Shown here one piece after another: positions 54,145 through 64,000 of a DNA stretch of 64,000 nt. The notes under the pieces are model-generated. The model made no database searches. It saw only the letters and a program-made list of their open reading frames with translations, and had not been told where the DNA came from. The DNA comes from Allobosea vaviloviae (GTDB lineage: Bacteria; Pseudomonadota; Alphaproteobacteria; Rhizobiales; Beijerinckiaceae): positions 395,652 through 459,651 of the forward strand of contig NZ_LGSZ01000048.1 of NCBI RefSeq assembly GCF_001298265.1. Direction: 5' to 3'. Within the stretch, counting starts at the first letter, position 1; every line of letters starts with the position of its first letter. The translations under genes and the position numbers were made by a program.

Positions 54145-54984
54145 ATGCTCCCATCCATCAAGAGTGTTTTCGTCGCCTTCACGGAAGAGGGCCGCAGCGA
54201 GCACAGCAGCGCGCTGGCCTATGCCATGTCGCTGTCGCAGCAAGCGGGCGCGCATCTCACCTTGCAGGCGGCCTCGATGCGTTATGGCGTGCCAGGCTCC
54301 CTGGTCGGCGCCTTCGGCGCAGAGCTAATCAACCGCGAGAACCGCCGGATCAGCGAGCTTGCCGATGCGTTCGCGGACAAGGCCCGGGGGCGCGCGGACC
54401 TCGCCGGCGTGACCTGCATGATCGAGACACCCTCGCTGATCTACGCCAATCTCTGCGACCGCCTGCTCGCGCATGCGCGCGTCCATGACGTCAGCATACT
54501 CGATCTGGAAAAGGATCCGGTGCAGCGCGACCGGGGGTTGATCGAGGCGGCGCTGTTCGACAGCGGTCGACCGGTGGTGATCGTTCCGCCCGGCTGCGAG
54601 CAGTTCTCGGCCAAGCGCATCCTGATCGCCTGGGATGGCGGAACCTCGGCCGCGCGCACGGTGGGCGACGCGATGCCGTTCCTGAGGGAGGCCGACGAAG
54701 TCGAGATCCTGACCGTCAGCGGCGAGAAGGATTTGTCCAGCAGCCTCGGCGGCACCGACCTCGCACCGCATCTCGCGCGGCATGGCATCAAGGTCACGGT
54801 CCGCAACGTCGCGCTCACGCAGCCTGATGTCGCCAGCGAGATCCGGCAAGCGGCTGGGGCCTTCGGGGCGGATCTCGTCGTCTGCGGCGCCTACAAGCAC
54901 TCGCGCCTGCGCGAATGGCTACTCGGCGGCGTGACGCAGTCGCTGCTGCGGGACAGCACCCTGCCGATGCTGATGAGCCACTGA
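54145..54984 (+). CDS. Universal stress protein (UspA superfamily)
   Basis: 279 aa from ATG 54145 with GGAG 6 nt upstream; the open frame from 53740 is shadow. It has tandem Usp domains: an N-terminal half (SIKSVFVAF, SALAYAMSLS) with weak motifs, and a C-terminal half with AKRILIAWDGGTSAARTV and the ATP-loop GAYKHSRLREWLLGGVTQSLL. The long form binds nucleotide in the C-terminal half. A general stress protein; exact role unknown. Confidence 0.88.
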   Translation: MLPSIKSVFVAFTEEGRSEHSSALAYAMSLSQQAGAHLTLQAASMRYGVPGSLVGAFGAELINRENRRISELADAFADKARGRADLAGVTCMIETPSLIYANLCDRLLAHARVHDVSILDLEKDPVQRDRGLIEAALFDSGRPVVIVPPGCEQFSAKRILIAWDGGTSAARTVGDAMPFLREADEVEILTVSGEKDLSSSLGGTDLAPHLARHGIKVTVRNVALTQPDVASEIRQAAGAFGADLVVCGAYKHSRLREWLLGGVTQSLLRDSTLPMLMSH

Positions 54985-55033
54985 CACAGGCCAGGCTGCG
55001 CCGCCTCCGCGGGCCGGCCCGACCAACGACAAA

Positions 55034-55055
55034 GGGCGAGCCTTGCTGCTCGCCC
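55034..55055 (-). terminator. Hairpin after typA (read on the minus strand)
   Basis: GGGCGAGC and GCTCGCCC form an 8-bp stem around a 6-nt loop, followed on the minus strand by TTT. It lies 30 bp past the typA stop and 50 bp past the convergent stress-protein gene, so it may serve both. Confidence 0.65.
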
Positions 55056-55084
55056 TCGTGAATGCGATCGGCCCGTGGGGTCGA

Positions 55085-56908
<1,824 letters not shown>

Positions 56909-57074
56909 GCGGGCAGGGGCCTTTTTCATGGCCACAAGCCGGCGAGGATCGAAGCCCTGCCGGCGCAGCCCGTTCTCGAGGAAAACTGGAATTCGCTGCG
57001 CTGCACATAAACGTTGACGGGCGTTCCGGCAACCATGCACCGCGATTTTGACCACCACAGGGTGAATCAGGCCG

Positions 57075-58268
57075 TCAGCCTCGCGCGTCGGCAGCCTTGC
57101 CAGCCGTCCATGACAGTCCGAAGGCGATCGGCAGCCACAGGAAGAAATAGTGCATGTTCACGAAGGAAAACGGGTTGGGGAGGTCCGAACCCATATAGCC
57201 GAAGCTGAAGATCAGCATGCTGGCGCAGAAGAAGGACAGGCTTGGGTCGATGCGTTCGAGATGCCGGCAATAGGCGAAAACCAGCATGAGGGCCGCGATC
57301 ACAGCCGGAATGCCGAAGAACATCGCCGTGCCGAACAGGCCGTTATGGGCATGCACCAGAACCGGATCGTCGAAGCGGAAGATCGGCGTCAGGCCGAAAA
57401 CCGGACGCTGCCCGACGAGTTCGACCACCGTGGCCCAAATCTGCATGCGGGCCGAGGGGCGGCAGAAATTCATGGCATCGGTGCAGATCAATGATCTCAG
57501 CCAGGGGTCGAGCACGATCAAGGCCGTGATCGCGCCCCAGGCCAGCATCGCCACCATGAAAAGGCGCCATCCAGTTGCCCGACAGGGCAGGAGCATCGCG
57601 GCGAAAGCGATCAGCGCGGCCAGGATCGGCCCCCGGCTCTGGGTCATCGCCACCACGACGAGAATCGGCAGGATGGCGCAGGCCACCAAGGCGATGAGCT
57701 GTCCTGAGCGAGGGCGCGGCGCGTCCTTCCACAGCACGACCGCCGCGATCAGGGCGACGCAGAGCCCGCCGGCGGCCGGAATCGGATTGCCGGCCCGGCC
57801 GAGCGGCATCAGCCGCTCGCTGAAGGCCAACCCGGCGGAGACATGCAGCACCAGCGTCAGCACGGAACTCAGGGCGGCAGCGGCCAGCAACGCGCCGCAG
57901 ATGAAACGCAGCCCGCAGCAGGCCAGGAGCCGACGCCCGGCGAGCAGGACGAGCGCCAGCAAAGCGAAGCTCGCCAGCGCCTCGCCGGCCGGGCCAGGCG
58001 CCGCGCGGTTGACCACCAGCCCCAGCGCCGTCCACGCGGCAAGCCCGCCGATCGCGGCCAGCCCAAGCATCAGGGCGCGCGGCAGGCGTTCGCGCAGCAG
58101 GGTCGGATCGCTGAGCACGATCATCACCAGCCCCGCGATCATCAGCTTGGCGGAGGTGTTCTTGGCGATCAGATAGGCGGCGGACAGCAGCAGCGCGAAG
58201 CCCGCGACGCAGATCGCGTCACGCCCGACGAAGCGCGGCAGCCGCGCCGATATGAGAGGAAGCGCCAT
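57075..58268 (-). CDS. O-antigen ligase/polymerase-like membrane protein
   Basis: 397 aa from ATG 58268, starting 2 bp after the GT61 stop. About eleven helices are visible. The Wzy/WaaL-type region with a long periplasmic loop is seen in the centre to C-terminal half (PWLRSLICTDAMNFCRPSARMQIW, then FGLTPIFRFDDPVLVHAHNGLFGT, where the HxHN-like His is typical). Relatives join polysaccharide units to a lipid acceptor. Coupled to a GT61 glycosyltransferase and a TAXI-type protein on the same strand. Confidence 0.8.
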   Translation of the reverse strand: MALPLISARLPRFVGRDAICVAGFALLLSAAYLIAKNTSAKLMIAGLVMIVLSDPTLLRERLPRALMLGLAAIGGLAAWTALGLVVNRAAPGPAGEALASFALLALVLLAGRRLLACCGLRFICGALLAAAALSSVLTLVLHVSAGLAFSERLMPLGRAGNPIPAAGGLCVALIAAVVLWKDAPRPRSGQLIALVACAILPILVVVAMTQSRGPILAALIAFAAMLLPCRATGWRLFMVAMLAWGAITALIVLDPWLRSLICTDAMNFCRPSARMQIWATVVELVGQRPVFGLTPIFRFDDPVLVHAHNGLFGTAMFFGIPAVIAALMLVFAYCRHLERIDPSLSFFCASMLIFSFGYMGSDLPNPFSFVNMHYFFLWLPIAFGLSWTAGKAADARG

Positions 58269-58270
58269 GC

Positions 58271-59491
58271 TCAGGCGCCGACACCGTTGAGGGCGACCGT
58301 CACCGATGCGGATTCCGCGGCAGCGATGATGGCCTCGGCCGCGGCGACCGGGTCGATCGCGAAGGACTGCTTGGCGCCTTCCGGGCCGCCCAGGATCGGG
58401 ACCAGATCCGCCCCGCCCTCGCCCGACCAATGCAGCACGACGCTCTTACGGGCGTTTTCCGCCATCAGTTCGACCACGACGGCACCGGGTTTGCTGAAGA
58501 TCGTGTTGACCAGCGCCGCGCCATGGACGGCGGCGACGACATCGGCGCCCGCAACCGCAGCGACCTGCTCGGCATGGTTGTTCCAGGCTGGCTCAAAGAT
58601 CCGGAAGCCGGCCTTTTCGAGGAGCGCGACCAGTTCGTCCTCGCCGGCGACCACGCGCAGGCGGTGGCCACGACGCCTGAGATAGAGCCGCGAGGCGGCG
58701 GGCGGTGGCGGCTGATCGGCATAGGCCGCATCGAAAATGGCGCGCGCGGTGCCGATCGCCTGCGGCACGCCGTAGATGCGCTCGATATTGGGGCAATGGC
58801 TGCGCGCATAGAGATAGCGGTCGGTCGCGACATGCTGCGTCGGCTTCAGCACGAGCTGGCGGATCGGATAGCCGAGCGCCTTCAGCCCCTTGAGAAACGC
58901 CGTGACCAGCGGCGGATGGCCGGCCGTGACCACGACCGTCTCCTCCTGCCTGTCGATGGCCCCAATGCGGACGGCTTCGCAGATCGGCATCAGAACGTCG
59001 GTCAGCAGGTGGGTGTAGTGGAACACCGGCGGGATCGCGATGCAGCGCGCCTTCACCTCGATCCGGTTCAGGCCGATCGGCGCGGGATAGCAGAAGGCCC
59101 AGCGCGCCTTGCCCTGCTGGCCGAGCGAAATCTGGCTGCCTGTGGCGGCATCGGCCGGCGTGATCGTATGGCCGGGGATCACCACGCCGCTGATCTCCGC
59201 GATCATGGTGCGGGTCGTGTCCAGGGCGCAGGCTGTCTCCAGCGGGTTCATCACGTCGACATTGTATTGCGAGACGACGGCCAGGGCGGCCGCGTGCTCG
59301 GGCTCGTAGAGATGGTGCCGGTGGCTCTGGTCGCTGATCACGCGCACGCGCTCGGTAGGCCAGACGAAATCCGGAAAGAAGCCGGCAGCGCGGCGCAGCG
59401 CGGGATGCCAGCCGAGCAGGGCGTTGCTGAGCCTGAATGCATGCGGCTTCATGTCGAGCAGGCGGTTCAGGAAAGTGTGGTGCCGAGCCAA
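58271..59491 (-). CDS. GT61-family glycosyltransferase (DUF563)
   Basis: 406 aa from TTG 59491, chosen because GGGAG lies 8 nt upstream; ATG 59452 (MKPHAFRL) is an alternative. The DUF563 pattern is visible: VFHYTHLLTDVLMPI near 170, RLYLRRRGHRLRVV near 290, and NHAEQVAAVAGADVVAAVHGAALVNTIF near 325-350. GT61 enzymes transfer xylose or N-acetylglucosamine-like sugars to glycans. Adjacent to the O-antigen ligase-like gene, so likely surface polysaccharide synthesis. Confidence 0.8.
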   Translation of the reverse strand: MARHHTFLNRLLDMKPHAFRLSNALLGWHPALRRAAGFFPDFVWPTERVRVISDQSHRHHLYEPEHAAALAVVSQYNVDVMNPLETACALDTTRTMIAEISGVVIPGHTITPADAATGSQISLGQQGKARWAFCYPAPIGLNRIEVKARCIAIPPVFHYTHLLTDVLMPICEAVRIGAIDRQEETVVVTAGHPPLVTAFLKGLKALGYPIRQLVLKPTQHVATDRYLYARSHCPNIERIYGVPQAIGTARAIFDAAYADQPPPPAASRLYLRRRGHRLRVVAGEDELVALLEKAGFRIFEPAWNNHAEQVAAVAGADVVAAVHGAALVNTIFSKPGAVVVELMAENARKSVVLHWSGEGGADLVPILGGPEGAKQSFAIDPVAAAEAIIAAAESASVTVALNGVGA

Positions 59492-59572
59492 GCAGGTCTC
59501 CCGCGGATTGTTCGTCTCGTCCGGCGAAAGCCTTGGGGCCAAAAGCCTTTGGGGCGGCTCGCATGCAGGGCG

Positions 59573-60904
59573 TCAGAGGCCGGAGGTCGTGGCCCTGATC
59601 TTCGCCTCGATGACAGCACGGCTAACCTGATCGAAGACCAAGCGGTAAGCAGCTATGGCGGATGAATCAAGATCGCCCTGTCCGAAATCGCTGAGCACCT
59701 CGAGCAGGATCGCATCGGCCTGCGCGCGGCAGAGGTCGAGCGTCTCGACGTCGGAGGTCCCGCGGATCACAGGCAGCAGGGCCAGAAGCTGGTCGAGCCC
59801 CATCATCGCCCGCTTGCGCCGCGCGGCGCTTTCGCGGCCGAGCAGCCCGGCCGCGCCGGTGCCCAGCAGGGACAGCCCCATCACGCCGAGATAGAACCAG
59901 TCGCCATAGCGCTCGAAGAAGGTCTTCTGCTCACCGTCGATGAAGGCGGCGGCGCCGGCATGCACCGGCAGCGGCGAGTCCTTGTCGGTCGCGGGCGTCT
60001 CCAGCCCCTGGATTTGCGGCAATTCGGCCGCGAGCGTCACACGCAGCGCCAGCAGGGCGCTCACGAGGCTGCCGACGATGTCCTCGTCGAGATCCTGGGA
60101 GGCGACCAGACGCGAGGTGATCGCGATCGTCGGCAGGTTTTCCGCTGGCCGGGGCGGATCGCCACCGAGCGCGCCCCTCACGATCTCGCCGGTTTCGATG
60201 GCGCGGACCCGCGCGGCCAGCGCATCGGCTTCACGGATCGGGATCAGCACGGGATCCTCGCCCCAGGCCGAGCGCAGTCGGCTGGCGCCGTCGCCGCTGG
60301 AGCGGGCGCCGACCGCGTTGATCGAAAAGAAGGCGTCGATGCGCCGTTCCTTGGCCGCGGGAACCACCTCATCTGGCGTCAGGCCGACGATGGTGACCTC
60401 GTCTTGCCCGACCTCGTATTGCGCCAGCACCAGCTTCAGCAGCGCGATATTGCCTGCGGGATTGCGCACCACGCCGACCCGGCGGCCGCGCAGGTCCGCG
60501 ATGCGACCGATGGCGCTGTCCTTGTCGGTGATCAGGAAGGGGAAGGAGCGGCGCGTGATCAGCGCCGTATCGGCCTTGGCCGGCAGGGCGATGTCGGGGC
60601 GGACGATGGCGAGTTCGGCGTCGCCGTCATCGACCTTCTTCGCGCTCTCTTCGGACCCCTCGGTGAGGATGAGCCTGAGCCTGATCTGGGATTTCTCGCG
60701 GTTCAGCCCCTGGACGAAACCCGCCGCCATGCGGGCATCCTCGGAGCTGATCGGGCCGACCGCGAGGCGCAGCGTCCGCGGCTGGCTGACGACGTAGAAA
60801 ACCGCTGCGGTGATGCCGGACAGCGCCAGCAGACCCGCCAGGATGGTGAAGCCGCGTCGCCCCTTGCCGAACAATCCGCCCCGCCCTGCTTTGCCGCGGC
60901 CCAT
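59573..60904 (-). CDS. TAXI-family substrate-binding protein with membrane and cytoplasmic tail
   Basis: 443 aa. One N-terminal helix (about 19-40) anchors the protein, and residues 45-320 match the TAXI TRAP binding domain (RLAVGPISSED, ITDKDSAIGRI, GVVRNPAGN). A second helix (about 338-358, FYLGVMGLSLLGTGAAGLL) is followed by a helical cytoplasmic domain of about 85 residues. No TRAP permease genes are adjacent. The two-helix layout suggests a signalling sensor more than a transport part. Confidence 0.78.
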   Translation of the reverse strand: MGRGKAGRGGLFGKGRRGFTILAGLLALSGITAAVFYVVSQPRTLRLAVGPISSEDARMAAGFVQGLNREKSQIRLRLILTEGSEESAKKVDDGDAELAIVRPDIALPAKADTALITRRSFPFLITDKDSAIGRIADLRGRRVGVVRNPAGNIALLKLVLAQYEVGQDEVTIVGLTPDEVVPAAKERRIDAFFSINAVGARSSGDGASRLRSAWGEDPVLIPIREADALAARVRAIETGEIVRGALGGDPPRPAENLPTIAITSRLVASQDLDEDIVGSLVSALLALRVTLAAELPQIQGLETPATDKDSPLPVHAGAAAFIDGEQKTFFERYGDWFYLGVMGLSLLGTGAAGLLGRESAARRKRAMMGLDQLLALLPVIRGTSDVETLDLCRAQADAILLEVLSDFGQGDLDSSAIAAYRLVFDQVSRAVIEAKIRATTSGL

Positions 60905-60984
60905 CGCCGTGACGCCCCAGCATTGCTTCGCCTGCCATCATGTCGCAAGTGCGGCGCGTCTCGCGTTCATGCTATGGCGACGCC

Positions 60985-61670
60985 ATGAACCCAGCCTTCG
61001 CGCCCCTCACGATCAAGATCTGCGGCCTGTCGACGCCGGAGACGCTGCGCGCTGCGCTCGACGCAGGCGCGGACATGGTCGGCCTCGTCTTCCATCCGAA
61101 AAGCCCGCGCTTCGTCACGACGGCGCGCGCGGCCGAACTCGCGGCCATGGCGCGCGGACGGGCTGAAATCGTGGCGCTCATCGTCGATCGCGATGTCGGC
61201 GAGACCCGCGCACTCACCGAGGCGCTGAAGCCCGACTGGCTGCAATTGCACGGGCAGGAGACGCCGGAGCAGGTCGCGGCCATCAAGACCGCGACGGGCC
61301 TGCGCGTGATGAAGGCGCTCGGCGTGGGCGGGGCGCATGATCTTGCCGCGATCGCGGCCTATCAGGGCATCGCCGATCGCATCCTGCTCGATGCCAAGCC
61401 TCCCAAGGACGCCGCCTATCCCGGCGGACATGGCAGGCCGTTCGACTGGGGGCTGCTGGCCGCGCTCGACCCGGCTTTGGGCTTCATGCTATCGGGCGGG
61501 CTCGACCCGGCGAATGTCGCCCAGGCCATCGCCATGGCGAGGCCGTGGGGCATCGACGTTTCGTCGGGGGTCGAAAGCGCGCCGGGCGTCAAGGATATCG
61601 GCGCGATCAGGGATTTCGTCGCCGCGGCACGGGCCGCGTCGGCAGCAGCGACAGCAGAGGCAGGCCGGAC

Positions 61671-61674
<4 letters not shown>
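60985..61674 (+). CDS. trpF: Phosphoribosylanthranilate isomerase TrpF
   Basis: 229 aa from ATG 60985 ([15 protein letters not shown]); the extension back to 60940 is short and unlike the family. TrpF signatures: [17 protein letters not shown] at the N-terminus with the catalytic Cys, an Asp in LIVDRDVG, and the C-terminal [12 protein letters not shown] and [16 protein letters not shown]. It makes the Amadori isomerisation in tryptophan synthesis. Stop overlaps trpB (ATGA). Confidence 0.95.
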
Positions 61675-62888
<1,214 letters not shown>

Positions 62889-63017
62889 CCGGACACGTCG
62901 TCCGCAACGCAGAATATCGCCCCCCCCTCTCGACTCTCCGCGGCAAACCGGCAACCATGGGTTGTCCCGGCCCTGCCGGTCCGGGGCCGTTGTGTTGCGT
63001 GGGGCGGGACCGGGCCA

Positions 63018-63869
63018 TTGGGGGGCAGCGGGGGCGACGGGCATTTCGACGAGCGCGGCGAGGCCTCGGGCGGCCTGCCGGTGGAGATCGCTTTTCTGTC
63101 GCGCCACGGCGTCGCGCCATCCGGCCTCGCCTTGGTCGCGCAACGCGCCGGCCGCAACGGCACCGAGCCTGCCCGGGAGCTCCTGGCACTCGGCCTGATC
63201 AACGAGGACGGCTTCTATCGCGCCTTCGCCGCAGAGCTCGACCTGCCTTTCCATGCCGGCGACTTCGACCTCGTTTCGGGCGGCGACTATGGCGCGATCC
63301 TGCGCGGGGGCATCGCGCCCGTCACTGGCGATGCCACGCCGAGCCTGCGCTTCATCCTGGCGCCCGAGGGGCCGGCGCTGCGCCGGATGCTGGAGGCCGG
63401 TCCGCGACAGCGCAACGATATCGCCGTCGTCACGCCGCGACGCTTCGGCGAGGCACTTCGACGTGCCAATGCTGCGACGCTCGCCATCCGCGCGGCCAAT
63501 CTCGACACAGCGGGGCTGGCGCGCGACAGCGCCCGCACCGGCACCAGCCGCGGCCAGCGCATCACGGCCGCCATCGCGGCGGCGGGCACGGCAACAGGCG
63601 GGGTCTTCGCACCGCTGGAGACGTTCTTTTCCGTCGCGCTTTTGCTCGGGCCGGTGTTCCTCGGCCTGATCCTGCTGCGCCTGGCGGCGGCGATCGAGCG
63701 GCCCGCCCCCGATCTCTGGCGCCAGCAGCGCTGGCGCGTCGATGACAGCCGCCTGCCGGTCTACACCGTCGCCGTGCCGCTTTATCGGGAAGAGGCGGTG
63801 CTGCGCCAGATGCTGCGCGCCCTGTCTGCGCTCGACTATCCGGCATTAGGTAGCAAACTCACCCGCTGA
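63018..63869 (+). pseudogene. Family 2 glycosyltransferase, truncated by an insertion
   Basis: The ORF starts at TTG 63018 (no ATG or GTG is available in frame further up). It has an N-terminal soluble region (about 15-190), a pair of helices (FFSVALLLGPVFLGLILLRL) and then the start of a GT2 domain, PVYTVAVPLYREEAVLRQML and RALSALDYPA. There the reading frame turns into LGSKLTR and stops, while GT2 enzymes go on for hundreds of residues. The junction is near 63,845, where the composition changes sharply. Remaining parts should lie beyond the insertion. Confidence 0.75.
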
Positions 63870-64000
63870 GAATCCCAACAATCTCAGGGTTCAAGTGAGA
63901 ACATACACAGAAAATTGGATCTCAGAGAATTTGGAGCTTCACAGAGAATGTGCGGTGACGTAGGTAAGGTGTCATGAGCACAGACCTCACATTGATTCGA
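63845..64000. mobile_element. Edge of a probable insertion element (continues past the window)
   Basis: After about 63,845 the DNA becomes much AT-richer and carries three imperfect copies of a CACAGAAAATTGGA-like motif (CACAGAAAATTGGA, CTCAGAGAATTTGGA, TTCACAGAGAATGTG) around 63906-63954. A new ORF follows. Multiple subterminal repeats followed by an ORF are usual for the left end of IS elements, such as the IS21 family. The family cannot be named from 156 bp. Confidence 0.6.
63974..64000 (+). CDS. Start of an ORF inside the putative mobile element (partial)
   Basis: ATG 63974 after AAGG with 4-nt spacing opens a frame MSTDLTLIR that runs off the window. Too short to identify; possibly the element's transposase. 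Confidence 0.3.

Overview
The window is GC-rich (by eye about two thirds G+C) chromosomal DNA of an alphaproteobacterium. It is most likely a member of the Hyphomicrobiales (Rhizobiales), perhaps Bosea-like. The order rests on family flavour and on site types: a Caulobacter/rhizobial style tad-cpa pilus locus, a SAM-II riboswitch, CtrA-like TTAA-N7-TTAA sites, an alphaproteobacterial RpoH promoter at dnaK, and a dispersed palindromic intergenic repeat. The genus is a guess.

Layout. 1-4.4 kb: tail of pcaG (protocatechuate dioxygenase alpha), a dgoK-ribokinase pair, a retropepsin-like protease and a phosphomannomutase. 4.5-17 kb: a Tad (Flp) pilus locus. On the minus strand lie two TadE-like pseudopilins, a stand-alone secretin N-domain protein and a TadD-like TPR lipoprotein; on the plus strand run flp, cpaA, cpaB, cpaC, cpaD, cpaE, cpaF, tadB and tadC. 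17-23 kb: M17 aminopeptidase, MarR regulator, NlpC/P60 protein, parDE with two palindromic operators, and mutS. 23.3-27.1 kb: two tandem chemoreceptor paralogues with an unusual 5TM-LYT/PAS/MCP architecture. 27.3-36 kb: maeB, an SbmA/YddA-type ABC transporter with degenerate ATPase motifs next to a methyltransferase-like protein, a YbhN-type membrane protein, a tail-anchored unknown, a Bcr/CflA transporter and a cold-shock protein.

36-42.4 kb: FAA hydrolase, a DHDPS-family lyase/aldolase, a copper chaperone with a DUF2946 partner, and the methionine transporter metNIQ. The metNIQ operon is preceded by a SAM-II riboswitch, a 22-codon leader ORF with three consecutive Cys codons, competing hairpins and a small unknown ORF. 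This composite sulfur-control leader is the most interesting item in the window. 42.5-57 kb: a phytase/esterase-like propeller protein, CsbD, dnaJ and dnaK (RpoH promoter), an exported unknown, a DsbD/ScsB reductase with a redoxin partner, an aldo/keto reductase, a universal stress protein and typA/bipA. 57-63 kb: an O-antigen ligase-like protein, a GT61 glycosyltransferase and a TAXI-type binding protein on the minus strand, then trpF-trpB on the plus strand. A family-2 glycosyltransferase follows trpB, where trpA would be expected. It is broken near 63,845 by AT-richer foreign DNA, probably a mobile element that runs off the window.

At least seven copies of one intergenic palindromic mosaic repeat lie between genes. 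I see no rRNA, tRNA or CRISPR array.
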